The translations under genes and the position numbers were made by a program. A stretch of DNA of 64,000 nt from the NCBI GenBank assembly GCA_020726505.1, contig JAHLEZ010000008.1, forward strand, positions 930,001-994,000. Direction: 5' to 3'. The notes under the pieces are model-generated. The model saw only the letters and a list, made by a program, of their open reading frames with translations, was not told the origin of the DNA and did no database searches. This document shows positions 21,462 to 32,466 of the stretch, piece by piece. The DNA comes from Leptodontidium sp. MPI-SDFR-AT-0119 (lineage: Eukaryota > Ascomycota > Leotiomycetes > Helotiales > Leptodontidiaceae). Each line of letters starts with the position of its first letter. Positions within the stretch are counted from its first letter, which is position 1.

Positions 21462-24375
21462 GAAAAGTTCGCTTGAAGTCTTTCGAAGTGTAAAGTCACT
21501 TTGTGTGGCCGGCGAGAAGGATGATTCTGTTGATGAAGCGATTCGAGGGAGGGACAAGGTCTGAGATGGACCTGGAAATGAGAGTGGAGATCTCAGGAGA
21601 GTGGGACGGACAGCCCACAGAAATTGCAGCCCTACCCGTCGGCGTCGCAGGGGATGGTCTAAGTGGCACAAGTACGAACTGTTACTTTAGTCAAAGTTTT
21701 AATAGAATAGTTTAGATATCATAAAAAAGATACCTCAGACTAAACTGCTATCAAACTGTGCCACTTCTGTTTGTGAACTCAGGATTGAGAGTCAAGTGGT
21801 CGAGGCGGGAGAGCCAAAGAGGCAAGCCGTGCGCCACACCAGATATCAAAATCAGAAATCAAAACACCACCAGTGACACCAATTGAATTGGTCCAATCAT
21901 AATTTAGCATTTCAAGGACTTCAAGCCTCTTTTTAATCTTTGTTGTCGCTTCAGCTACCCAATATCCGGGAAATATGGATCGGATATCAACAAAGCGAGT
22001 TTTCATTTGTCAATATATCTCCGAGATCTAGCACGACATGACTAGTGAATATGATGCGATTTGCCAAGCCGATTGAAAATAAGGTTGTCTATCTGAAAAA
22101 GGCAAAAGAAGAAGAAAGAAAAATAGGAAAGACGCATGATTGATAAGAGCTCCATATTTTCCGGCTTGAGGATATGTAGGTTGGCAAAGGGGCCAGCAGG
22201 GCTGATGTGAATATGTGCATTTCCCTTTACACACGTTGCAGCTGATGATGGAGACATTGGAAATGCGGACGGGTGTATGGAATAATTCAAGATTTGCATC
22301 TTCTTGGGGGAATAAAGAGGTTTCCAATCGGGAGGGAGGTTGGGCAAAAGGTCACCTGCAAGTGCTCTATTCTTGTCGAGTCAGAAAAAGTAGCGAGGCG
22401 AGGCAGTTCAATCTGACAGAAAAGGGATACGGATAAGCAGTATTGACACATTAAAGGAATGTTTGGAATTCACTTGCCATCTTCTTAGTTGCTTGCATGG
22501 TGGTTCGACGTGAGCAAATTGAAGAGAGCGGAAATTCTAGGCGCCAGCAGGGAAGATGCGAAAGGTGATTCGCTTAAAGTCTGCATCACAACCGCACCAT
22601 GTCAACAGAGCGATTAGATACCACAAAGGATTCATTGGCAGAGAAATCTCGCTGAAATTTTGCTTCAGTCCGCCTGACGTGACTCCAACTGGCCCTTGCG
22701 ATTTTTGAACAAAGTCTTCTCTCGGTTCCTCAATTGTGCTCAGCATGATGCGTATTCCCAGAGGAGGGAACGATATGGAGCACCTGGCGATCAATACCCT
22801 TCTCAATCCACGTAATATTTTTGTATAATTCTTCAACACGCCTTACATGTGGTCAAATGACAAGACAGCAAGTCCGAAGCAACGCTGGACCCCAAGACGA
22901 ATTTGGAACGCCAAATAGCGACCCGGACGACAAGCACAATCCAAGCAGCACACCTCACCACGACAGGTCCAAACCCAGATAGAATAAGGAACATAGAGAA
23001 AATAACGAAAGTTAGAGAACCCGGGAGACAGCTCTAGTGTCTGGTCTGGTCGAGCAAGTCAGTGACGTCAGTGTGGCATGCCTGGAAGCAATTCTGACCA
23101 CTGAAAACGCAACGAAGGATCCTGCTGCTGTGAGACCTTCATGAGGAAAAAGGCTCTCTCAAAGGAATGGAGAGCATATAAATGGGCTTGTTAACTCCGG
23201 CTTGTTGGTTAGTTCGTTGGGCGCATCGATTTCTTTTCCGTGCTTGCCTCGACTTGATGTGCTGCAACTGAGCAGTGTTAGGTAGGAGATGAAAATGATT
23301 CTGAATATACAGACTTTATTGTCAGGTTAAGAAGTATAAATAAGTACAGAAAACCCCTTTTTTCGCAGCTCACATTCTTCTGCCTGTTCTTGCCCGGACT
23401 CGAGAGTGTACTGGATCGTGCGAATTTGGTAGAATGTAATGATGAGAATAAGAGCTTGCCGTAGTCGATTGATCGCCTGAACCCACGCGAAATAGCATAG
23501 ACGGTTCTCATCAATTCCGCTAGAACACTTTCGAAGCAAGCTTCAGCTTCTGGACGAGTACCACCAAATACTTCATCCACGAATGCAAACGACGGAAAAG
23601 AGGCATCGCACGCTCAATATAATCAAACAACCCGCAATTCAAGCGGAATCAATAATGGTTATACTGACGATCTTAGTGATTCTCAAATTTTCCTGGTATT
23701 TATCCCCAATTCGAAATATCTTGCCAACCTTGTCGCTGATTCTGAATATCAAATACACCAGCCACGAACCACTAACCAACACTTATTTCATATCCCCAAA
23801 ACCACGTTTTCCTAAAACGAGAAACCAGAAATAGGAAACCAAACAACTCCCAATTGCAGTTCCCACTCTCCCGCATAAACTCGAAATGCATAAACAACCC
23901 GCCTCCCTCCCCTGAAGCACGAAACACACAAGCACCGCACACACCACCCACAAGTCCCACCAACCCAACCCCAGCTCACATAAAGCATCCAAGACAAAAA
24001 AGATGCAGAAAGCAGGAAGCGCGTCCCAACAAGTGAACAAAACATCCTCGGAGATTTAAATGCGACGTGCAACAAAGAGGGAAAGCGAATGGGGAAGGTT
24101 TATGCGTAGGAGAATTTAGAATTTTATTTTATCTAGGTAGGTACGGTATTGACTGGGATGGGATGGGAGGAGTGGGGCGGACGCGCGGGTTCATGCTATG
24201 CTCTAGGGAGGGAGTGACAAATACATGCCCTGTCTTTTAATGCTTCGTGATAATGCAATATTTCGGTCACGATTTTCAATTGAGATGATGCTATATGAGA
24301 TTGAGATGGGATGCATTGAATTGAATTGGATTGATTCTGGAGAGGCATCCGATACTTCATCATCCATTTACTCAA
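21462..24375. other. Gene-poor 2.9 kb
   Basis: Only short open frames without domains, bias or splice structure are present. I see no tRNA, transposon or array. Bases ~23590-24050 are C/A-rich on the plus strand and make long but low-complexity minus-strand frames that I do not accept as genes. Confidence 0.4.
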
Positions 24376-27300
24376 TCAAGGCCCATACCCAATCCACCCA
24401 CCATCCACACTCTCCTCCTCGCCCACTTCATCAATAAACTCCATCCTCTCCAGCTCCCTGACGAAGAAGTCGTGTTCTTCCTCCAGCAACTTAGTATCAG
24501 CGCCCATCTGCTCAGGGTATCTCTTGATATTATGCCAATGCGTCAGGGCTCTCAGCGCTTGCTCCAGCGGAAGTGCCTCTTCGACTTCCGCATCGACATC
24601 ACTACCCGCCAGCCAATCATCGCGTAACTCCGGTCGGCAGTGTAGATACACTGCTGTGATGACGCGCATGTTACCCTGTCTCCATTTGCGGCCGCAGTAT
24701 GGGACTTGGTTCTTGAAAAGCTTGAGCGTGTAGAGGCGCTGTTCAGGTTGGGGGATCTTCAGGGATTTCTTGAGGATGTTGGAGGATTTGTATTGTACGA
24801 GGAGGAGGTTACGATGAGCCTTGTTCTTGCAGATCTTCTGCATCACACGCAGGAAGTTGATGGAGGAGAAGAAGTTGCGCCACGAGAACTCGGTGATGGG
24901 CTCGTCTGGGTAGGGGGGTTCGGTGGTTGGGTAGCCGAGTTCGTCGAGTTCAGGTCGGTCTCGTTTGCCGGCGTGTTGGCCTTCTTGGAAGGCGAGTGCT
25001 GGGAGCTTGTCTTCGGAGCCGGCGACGGGTAGGTCTCGGTTACGTCTGATGGCTGGCGGTGCTGCTTCGTCTGGGCTTTCTTCGGCTTCGAGCTCCATTA
25101 TGTCTGGCACGGGAGCATTTTTGCTGTTCTCATTGCAGAAAGCGAAGAAGCTGCATGCTGTAAGTATTTGAAATAACATCCGACGGGACAATACTAACCT
25201 CATTTCATCGCGATCCGTTCTGCTCTCAACTACTTTGTCAATCTCCTGATGGGCAAATAGTTTCAGGACGAGTGGCAAGTAATTAGAATCAAGCAATAGC
25301 TGCGTCAGGTACTCGAACTTCAGAATATCTATGGCAGTCAGTATCGTATGACAAGAAGAGCTAGTTGACATACGGGAAACCTTGAACCACTTTAATAGCA
25401 TTAAAAGAATGCCAGAAACAGCCTTGGCTGTGATCTCCCGTGATCGCAGTGCTTCGATCTCTTCGATTGGCAGTTCGGAAGGATCGACGGTAGTAGGTAA
25501 TGGGATACTGGCCGGATCTTGTTGTCTGTTCTGACCTTGCGGTCCATTGCCTCGCAGATTCACATCAGACCTGAATGCAGGTTGCAAGCCCTGCTGCTGT
25601 CCCACCGGTTGTGTGATGAGGGCAGTAACGTTGGCAAGGACGGCTTTAAGCAGAACTATGACCAGAGACTGAAGGTGTGGAATCGAATTTTGCTTCCCAA
25701 TGTCAACGACAGACCAGTCCAAGAATAGATTTTAAAAACTTACATAGAATTGTTCGACCAGGTCAAGTTTCTTCTTAACATCGTCGCTAACATCAGCATT
25801 CGGTCCATAATCGACATCCGGCTTGATATGTTTCGTCTCATGGACCGAAAATTTCTTTGACAATAATGTCTCCAAGTCCAGTTCTTCGATATCATCATCT
25901 TCATCAACGCCATCCCAGCCTCGCTCGAATTTTAGAAAGTTCTCTCGCTCATTCCATAATTGCCGCATAGCTCTTGTCATTCGCATTCGCTTCGCAAACA
26001 AAGCTCCAGCTTCGAGGATAGACTTTGGTATGTCGCTTCCCTCCCATTTCCGCCCAACCAGCAGTTCCTGTAAACCAGCAGCACCTTTGCCGCCAGCACT
26101 ATTGCTGGTGCTGTCCAGTGGTGGGTACATGAAAGGGAAGTTTTGGTTGGTTTGGTAATTCTGCTTCTTACCGGCTTTGCCTCCGACTGGTGGTGATGGA
26201 GGGGGTGAAGGGGCAGGAGTAGCAATATGGACAGGCTGGTGAAGGATCGATGCCCCACTGCTGTTAACGTTCATGGGTGGAGGTATGATCCCATTGGAAC
26301 CATTTGCTCTGCTGGGTCGGTTCGGAAGCGGTGGAAGAATTGAATTGTTATCGGGCTCGAGGGGTAGGAGAGGTGGTGGCGGGGTATATGCGGGGTACTT
26401 TGATGTAATTTCCTGGCGGAAAATGTGATAATCAAGGGGCGAAGCTGTGATGAGTTTTCCCCCTTCACCATTGACATGCCTAAGCTCGCTGGTAGCACTC
26501 TTGACATCCTCAATCTCAGCACTGCCTCCAAAAACGAGAAGAATCGACTTCCAAAAGAGCAGGAATATCTAAAGAAGTTAGGCATGATGGGAGAAAGGAT
26601 ATCAGAACGAACTCTAGTTTGTGGCAATTCATTTGCTTCATCCCATCGAAGTCTAGCAGTGACTTTGACGAAATAGTCCACCAAATTTAACTCCACTAAT
26701 AATTTTAGCTTCGACCAGCTCATGGTGAGAAGTAGAACCTACAAATTTGCTGTCGAGCAGAGGCTAAACCAACAGGGTCATTGCGGATTCCTTCAACAAT
26801 CACGTAGACGACAGTTGTGACATTGTCAAGCTCATCTTGAATATGGGGTATATCCTCGTCCAACATTTTGGTTTCACGAAATTCATCGTCCCAGAGCATC
26901 TTGAACGCATTCTGCAAGACCTGAAATATCAGCGCGATGCCCCCAGCATTGGCTACCACTGCAATTCCAGCCTTCATGTTTTCGAGATGCTTAGGTGTGG
27001 CCTTCGTCTTGGGTTTAGGAGTCTCTTCTGACTTGACCCCAGCCGTCTCGTCCCAAACTCCAAGGATAATATGTAGAACCGTCTGCAGACTTTTGCACCG
27101 TCTCCGTAGATCTGTCGCATGCAATCCATTAACTTCCCTTTCAACAAACTTCTGGCGGTCTTGCGACTCAAGCCATGGTATGTTCGAGAACTTCCTCCAC
27201 CGTCGTTCGAAAGTGTCCCTTGCTCTCTGCAAACGCTTGTATTCCGCATCGTTGTAGGAGAACCACTCGTCTAACTCTTCCTCAAAAGATGCCGCATCTG

Positions 27301-27589
27301 CGTACGTGAAGGCGTAGGCTGTAGGGTCGACTTTGGGGAACTCGGTCACAATGCGCCGCAGCTGCATCAGCGAGAGGGAATCATTCGGGTTCGGAGAAGG
27401 GGGTGGAGGAGGTTGATGAGGCGGAGGAGGCGCTGGTTGGTTTCTCTGGAGCTGAGGGCGTCCCATAGCAACGCTTGTAGGCTGGGGAGCTGGAAGGCCA
27501 ACATCTGCAAGGCCTGTGTCTGCCACGTCGGAAACATCTTTGGAAGTTGGGGTGTCGGGAGGGGTCTTCCCCGACCAAAGAGAGGCCAT
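24376..27589 (-). CDS. FAR11: STRIPAK subunit Far11/HAM-2/PRO22 (STRIP)
   Basis: Six exons: 27589-26743, 26695-26613, 26568-25744, 25692-25374, 25328-25199, 25150-24376 (992 aa). The N1221-like N-terminal domain reads FTYADAASFEEELDEWFSYN; further conserved blocks are DYFVKVTARLRWDEANELP and FLLFWKSILLVFGGSAEIED. The C-terminal DUF3402 part includes PHLQSLVIVLLKAVLANVTA, ILKFEYLTQLLLDSNYLPL, SFFAFCNENS and ITAVYLHCRPELRDDW. Far11 orthologues are STRIPAK scaffold subunits needed for hyphal fusion and fruiting-body development in Neurospora and Sordaria. The N-terminus has a long polyproline stretch (residues ~50-70). Two introns (45 and 48 nt) are in frame without stops, so their retention would still give a full-length product. 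Confidence 0.92.
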
Positions 27590-28111
27590 AATGGAGATCT
27601 TTGGTGTACCTAGGCAGATATCGTTGAATCGTAAGTCGTTATCATGGTGATCGGGGATCGGTAGAGAAGGGCGTGAGAGCGAAGTGTGGTGTTTGGAGGA
27701 ATTAGGATTGAGGTTGAAGTTGAGCCTCGCGGTCGAGGCGGTCGACGCGATTAGAGTCTCGCTTACGATAAGAGCTGCAAAAAGATCAGATAAGACTTTA
27801 ATGGGAAAACTATCAGAAAAGAAGGGCTGAAAATATAAGAGAGTCCTTCAGAATGGGTCATCAATAGGTACATATATAATAGAGGAATTCACAAATTTCA
27901 ATTTAAAAGTTATTTAGATTATAACAACTCAAGATATTGGTCGAAGTATGGAAACCGAAGTCAAAAGATTAATGAAAAAGAGTGGGTTCGCTCCATCAAC
28001 GCAAACGCAAAAAATTGACATGACCTACCTTGCAAAGGCATTATTTCACGACGCATTTCCGCAAAAATCAGAGGCCAGTAACTAAGAGGAAAAAAGAAGC
28101 AAAAATGAATT
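27590..28111. other. 5' flank of FAR11
   Basis: Promoter side of FAR11. AT-rich at ~27780-27960. No gene seen. The A-runs at 28085-28105 end at the T-run terminator of the neighbouring tRNA gene, which is read on the minus strand. Confidence 0.4.
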
Positions 28112-28145
28112 TCCGGAACGGGGAATTGAACCCCGGTCTCCTGCG

Positions 28146-28174
28146 AACAAATTTACTGTTGGTTGAACAGATCA
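28146..28174 (-). other. Canonical tRNA intron, 29 nt
   Basis: It lies between positions 37 and 38 of the tRNA-Glu, the standard eukaryotic tRNA intron site. Removal closes the 7 nt anticodon loop with five stem pairs (one T-G wobble). Confidence 0.7.
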
Positions 28175-28195
28175 TGAGAGGCAGAAATGCTAGCC

Positions 28196-28247
28196 CTAGA
28201 TGTTCATTAGCAAATTATTTTTGTTTCGTCTGAGAGAGAGAACATAC
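28196..28247 (-). other. Spliceosomal-intron-like insert in tRNA D loop
   Basis: 52 nt starting GTATGTT, containing a GCTAATGA branch-like motif ~13 nt before the end, and ending TCTAG. It sits within the D loop after AGT; taking it out exactly at GT...AG restores a standard D loop and box A. No other tRNA intron site is known at this position in fungi as far as I know. Confidence 0.6.
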
Positions 28248-28263
28248 ACTACACCATTCCGGA

Positions 28264-28777
28264 TGTTTGTCGTTCGACAGGTCACTCCACTACAGGAATG
28301 TAAAGTGTGATGTGTTCGCTTTTCTTATTTTGTTACTTGTATAGAACAAAAATCTGTGGGCTGACTTCGGTTGTTGTGGTAGGCGAGCAAACAGGGGGTG
28401 GAGCCACCATGCTGGACCCATACAACCAGGGAAATGCTTAAGAGAACGGAAGACTTAGTTATATGTCGTCTGAATGCAATGAATAAGGTAAGAGAAGGCC
28501 GATCAAAGTTGATTTTCCTTTAGATACCTCCGAGAAAATTCAAATCTATCTTAGACCAGGAGCCAGGGAACCCGAACACAGGCCTCACTTCTGGTACTCG
28601 ACTTAGAGCTTCCCTCAAATTACTCCTCGCCACCATAAACACGGAACGTTGACACATTTGCTGGAGCAATTAGACTATTCAATGATTTATCATATTACCG
28701 CCCATGACTGCGGGACAAAAAAAAAAAGGAAGAAGCAGTGGCCAAGTCAAAGTTCAAATGCCATGCTCCGTCGATCT
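28264..28777. other. Intergenic region
   Basis: Between the 5' end of the tRNA gene and the 3' end of the methyltransferase gene. No coding region, repeat or second tRNA seen. An A-run (11-12 A) lies near 28719. Confidence 0.4.
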
Positions 28778-29230
28778 CTAAACTTCAAACTCGCTCCACC
28801 ACCTCGTTGTATCCAATAATTGGCCCCTCTCATCAAACAACACTCCTTCACTCTTGAGCAACCGTAATTTCTCGATCTGATTTACACCAGAAGGCGCATC
28901 TTGTGGCTCGCCTTTGAATCCTCCGATCGACTAAGGCTGGTTAGCTTCCGATTCTCCGTTCTCCAATTATATTTGCTTACCCCGTCAGCGCAAATTATTC
29001 GATGGCAAGGAACTTCAGGCGCAAATGGATTTCTTCTTAACGCACCACCAACAGCTCGCGGTGAAGAATCGAGTGCCTTTGAGAGCGCAGCATAGGAAGA
29101 GACTTTCCCTGATGGGATTTGTCGGAGAAGAGTGTAGACTCGCTTGATACAGTCAGTCGGGGGACCTCGCTTAAGAAGCACAGTGAAAAGGGGGGAGGGG
29201 TAAGACCTCTTGATATTGTGTGACCGCCAT
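28778..29230 (-). CDS. O6-alkylguanine-DNA alkyltransferase
   Basis: Three exons: 29230-29207, 29142-28981, 28930-28778 (112 aa). The spliced N-terminus reads MAVTQYQERVYTLLRQIPSG. The helix-turn-helix RAVGGALRRNP carries the base-flipping Arg, and PCHRI contains the methyl-acceptor Cys (C54). The last exon gives GGFKGEPQDAPSGVNQ and LLKSEGVLFDERG, typical of the C-terminal AGT lobe. The acceptor Cys is present, so this is a suicide methyltransferase and not the Trp/Ala-containing ATL form. It lacks the N-terminal domain of Ogt/MGMT. Intron 1 (64 nt, donor GTCTTA) is less canonical; intron 2 (GTAAGC...TTAG) is strong. Divergent from the Ada-type gene. Confidence 0.85.
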
Positions 29231-29570
29231 TTCGACAGAGAAGTGGTTGATTCTGATGTTGTATTTTGTGTTAGGAGGAGCGCTTTGAGTACCTTAGAGC
29301 TGCGTTTATATAATGTGAAGCTGATATCCTATTCTGGTTCCTCATTGGTCAATTCCAGAGCAACTTGGCTGACTCATACTTTTCCACCCCGCATGTAAAT
29401 CGGACATCCTCATTTGCGACTTCTATCACAAGAAATACGATCGAGTCATCTACCAGATATATCGAAATGGCTATGATGAATAGATCGTTCATTCCAACCT
29501 CATAACTTCCTTTACTTGAATAGATATCCATCACAGCATCCAGCTGCCTCATCCAATTTCCAAGAGCATC
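29231..29570. promoter_or_regulatory. Shared divergent promoter, AGT/Ada pair
   Basis: 340 bp separate the two start codons, so both genes must be driven from here. If the Ada-type protein is an activator, as in bacteria, its site should lie in this stretch. I see no clear palindrome or bacterial-type ada box by eye. Confidence 0.55.
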
Positions 29571-30290
29571 ATGACCTCATTCTCAACAACAAACAATCGC
29601 TGGGCTGCTCTCCAAAGCAGAAACCCTCTCGCAGCAAGCGCTTTCATATACAGTGTCGTCACGACCAAGATATACTGCCGACCGACCTGCCCATCACGGC
29701 TCGCTCGACGAGCAAACATCATTTTCCACGACACGCCTGGTGAGGCTGAGGCAGCTGGGTTTCGCCCTTGCAAACGATGCCGTCCGAACCTAGGAGAAAC
29801 TGAAGGGGATCCACAGATCACGGCCGTTGAGAAGGCGTGTGAGTTGATCACGAACGAGGGAAGTAGAGGAGTCAAGTGGAGCGTGAAAGGGCTGGCGAAG
29901 GAAGTGGGGTTGACGGAGAGTCATTTCTGTCGGGTGTTTAAGAAAGTTATGGGGATGACTATTGGAGAGTATAGAACGATAGTTAATGTGGGAGGAGCCG
30001 AACCGAGGAGAGAAGATTGCAATATTGTGGCCGGTCTGGATTCGGAACCGCAACAATCGGATTCGGCTCCAGACCAGTGTCCTCCAGAGCTTGTGCAAGA
30101 CTGGCAGAATTTCAGCGGCCTACGTACTCCGGAAGACTGTTTCCCTGATACACCTGCTCTGGCACTTACGAATTTATACAGCTGCGACCCAGGGTTTCCG
30201 GAAAACATGGACTTTTCGGACGATTGTTTTCAGTTTGTCGATTTCAATACTCCGTGGGTAGCAGGGCTCAGTCAAGAGGAAGTTGTTTGA
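29571..30290 (+). CDS. Ada-type methylphosphotriester sensor/activator
   Basis: Intronless, 239 aa. Residues 7-75 match the E. coli Ada N-domain: the zinc ligands are C36, C40, C67 and C70 (IYCRPTCPSR and AAGFRPCKRC), with the same spacing as Ada C38/C42/C69/C72. C36 is therefore the predicted acceptor that demethylates methylphosphotriesters. An AraC-type helix-turn-helix follows (WSVKGLAKEVGLTESHFCRVFKK, ~100-123). The C-terminal ~100 residues are acidic and Pro/Leu-rich, perhaps an activation region, and there is no alkyltransferase domain. Methylation of C36 should increase DNA binding and induce targets. The divergent alkyltransferase is the obvious candidate, as for AdaA/AdaB of Bacillus. 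Confidence 0.9.
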   Translation: MTSFSTTNNRWAALQSRNPLAASAFIYSVVTTKIYCRPTCPSRLARRANIIFHDTPGEAEAAGFRPCKRCRPNLGETEGDPQITAVEKACELITNEGSRGVKWSVKGLAKEVGLTESHFCRVFKKVMGMTIGEYRTIVNVGGAEPRREDCNIVAGLDSEPQQSDSAPDQCPPELVQDWQNFSGLRTPEDCFPDTPALALTNLYSCDPGFPENMDFSDDCFQFVDFNTPWVAGLSQEEVV

Positions 30291-30530
30291 ACATTGCATT
30301 TGCTAGCACATGCGATTTTTGGGCTAGAGGCGAACGTATGATCTAGGACATGTACAGTATAAATTGATCAAGATCCTCTGATTTATGCCGTTAGACTCAC
30401 GGCAGCTGTCCATACCGTCGTGGTGCTGATGCTTGTGACAACCATATAGCCCTTCCCTTGAGGAAGGCGGTTAAGCGGACACGTAACATGTGTCCCACTA
30501 GTATCTCCCAGAATGACCTTATCGATAGAC
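30291..30530. other. Convergent 3' intergenic region
   Basis: Short region between the stop codons of the Ada-type gene and PUT2, which converge. Nothing else seen. Confidence 0.4.
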
Positions 30531-32466
30531 TTAAACCTCATTACTAGGATACCTGAAGTCCTTTGTCCCTTCAAAATCCTCCTTGATAGCCCTAACACTC
30601 ACAAACCGACTCAAAACATTGACAGACCCCACTTTATCGTTCGTCCCACTGCCCCTCATCCCCCCAAATGGTTGCTGTCCAACCACACTTCCTGAACTCT
30701 TGGTGTTGATGTAGAAGTTCCCAGCTGAGTGTCGTAGCTCTTTTTCAGCGAAAGCGATGGCCTCGACATCCCTTGCGAAAATGCTTCCGGTCAACGCATA
30801 TCGAGTCGTCGTGTCGATGAGTTTCGGGATATTTGCCCATTCAGAATCAGGATAGACATAGATGGCGAAAAGGGGACCGAACAGTTCTTCCTTCATGATT
30901 TCATGCTGCGGATCTGATGTCTGGTATATTGTGGGGTAGATGTAGTATCCAACACTTTTATCCGCTTTTCCACCAGCGAGAAGTGTCAATTTTGGGTCCT
31001 TCTTTGCAGCTTCGATGAATGAGGCAAGTCGATCAAAGGCCTGTTCATGAATAACAGGATTCACAAAATTCTCGAACTGCTCTGGAGGGCCAACACTGAT
31101 GCTCTCGGTCTTCTTGAGAAGATCATCCTTGAATTCCGGCCAGATTGATTCAGGAACGTAGACTCGAGATGTGGCTGAACACTTCTGGCCTTGGAATTCA
31201 AAAGCGCCTCGAATGGTACTGTTGACAACATTCTCAATGTCGGCACTGCTGTGTATGAGATGGAAATTCATCCCGCCCGTCTCACCGACAATGCGGGGGT
31301 AGTTCAAGAATCTATCTTCGCCGGTCGCTACCCCAATTTTAGCAATGAGTGACTTGAAGACTGCAGTCGATCCCGTGAAGTTCAAAGCTGCGAAGCCTGA
31401 GCTTTCTAACACTGCTTTCGTGACTTTTTCCGCGTCTCCAGGGACGAATTGAACAACGTCGTTAGGGAGGCCCGCTTCCAGGAGGATTTGATGGAGGAGC
31501 CAGGAGCTGTGAAGTGCTGACAGAGATGGTTTCCAAACGACAACATTTCCCATCAATAGTGGGCCGTATGCCAATGTTGCTGCTAAGGCTGTGAAATTGA
31601 ATGGTGAGATGGAATATACAAATCCTTCTAGCGGACGGTATTCGAGACGATTCCACTATCCAAAATCAGTTCGTGCTCCCCAAATAAAGGGTTGTGGGGA
31701 TCATCTTACCATCCCAGGTGGATTGACAGCAGGTTGCGTCTTAAACATTTCCATAGCACACTGAACATTGAAACTATTCTTAAAGTCAGCTTTGTCAAAC
31801 AGACGATTCAGATGTCTCGTCTCTCACCGAAGCAAGTCACATGTCTCAGCAACAACATCAATCTCTGCCTGCCAGATATTCTTCCCTTGACCCATCATCA
31901 CAGCAGCTATCAAATCATATCTGTATTTCCCGCTTACCAATTCTGCAGCACGGAGGAAAATAGCTGCTCGCTGCTCAAAAGGCACATTCTCCCACGAAGA
32001 CTTAGCTGCCAGGGCAAAAGAGATTGCATTCTTGACATCAGTCGCCGTAGCAGGAGACCATTGTGCAATGACTTCTGCGTGGCGAGAAGGGTTTATTTGT
32101 GTTAAAATTTCAGATTTGGGAATCTATGGGGTGTCAATAAACACTTGGTGAATGGTTTGGATGTGCGCACCTCCTGGGAACCAATCTTCAGAGGTATTCG
32201 GACTGGAAGCTTGGATTGGAGGTCTTGTAGGGCTTTCGTGATCCCTTCTCTTTCAGGTGAGTTCTTTGCATATGTTGGCTGTAGTTTTGGTTAGCATTTA
32301 TCTTGTTTTGATCCCATATAGGTATGGGGTATTGCACCGAAGGTTCATTCACAAAGTGTGGCTTTGAATACATAGACAACCAACTTCGGCGAACACTGAC
32401 ACAAATAATAGATGCTATTCTAGACGTGATTGGCCCAGAGCCGTGGCTGAAAGTTCTTATTGACAT
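30531..32466 (-). CDS. PUT2: P5C dehydrogenase (ALDH4)
   Basis: Five exons: 32466-32338, 32278-32171, 32123-31828, 31773-31710, 31655-30531 (573 aa). It oxidises pyrroline-5-carboxylate/glutamate semialdehyde to glutamate in mitochondria. The N-terminus MSIRTFSHGSGPITSR is basic and Ser-rich, as for a mitochondrial presequence, and leads into HFVNEPSPTYAKNSPERE. ALDH4 hallmarks are SPFNFTA, GNVVVWKPS, NFTGSTAVF, the general-base Glu in IVGETGGMN, the nucleophile Cys in GQKCSATSR, and QQPFGGMRGSGTNDK. The start was chosen because the longer frame upstream is not presequence-like. Divergent from a RidA gene; the partner enzyme proline dehydrogenase lies 14 kb downstream on the same strand. Confidence 0.94.

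Larger units (their letters stand above)
28112..28263 (-). tRNA. tRNA-Glu(CUC) with two insertions
   Basis: Read on the minus strand, a complete cloverleaf forms once two inserts are removed. The acceptor stem TCCGGAA/TTCCGGA has 7 pairs. The D arm is GTGT-AGTGGCTA-GCAT. The anticodon stem TCTGC/GCAGG has loop CTCTCAC and anticodon CTC at 28178-28176. The T arm is CGGGG-TTCAATT-CCCCG and the variable loop has 4 nt. The discriminator A is followed by a T5 pol III terminator at 28105-28101. Box B is intact; box A (TGGTGTAGTGG) is restored only when the D-loop insert is removed. A functional gene or a recently disrupted one are both possible. Confidence 0.75.

Noticed and set aside
23772..24075. 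Overlapping minus-strand Cys/Trp-rich frames resembling a small secreted protein
   Set aside because: They arise from a C/A-rich plus strand; three overlapping frames look equally protein-like, with no signal peptide or homologue recognised.
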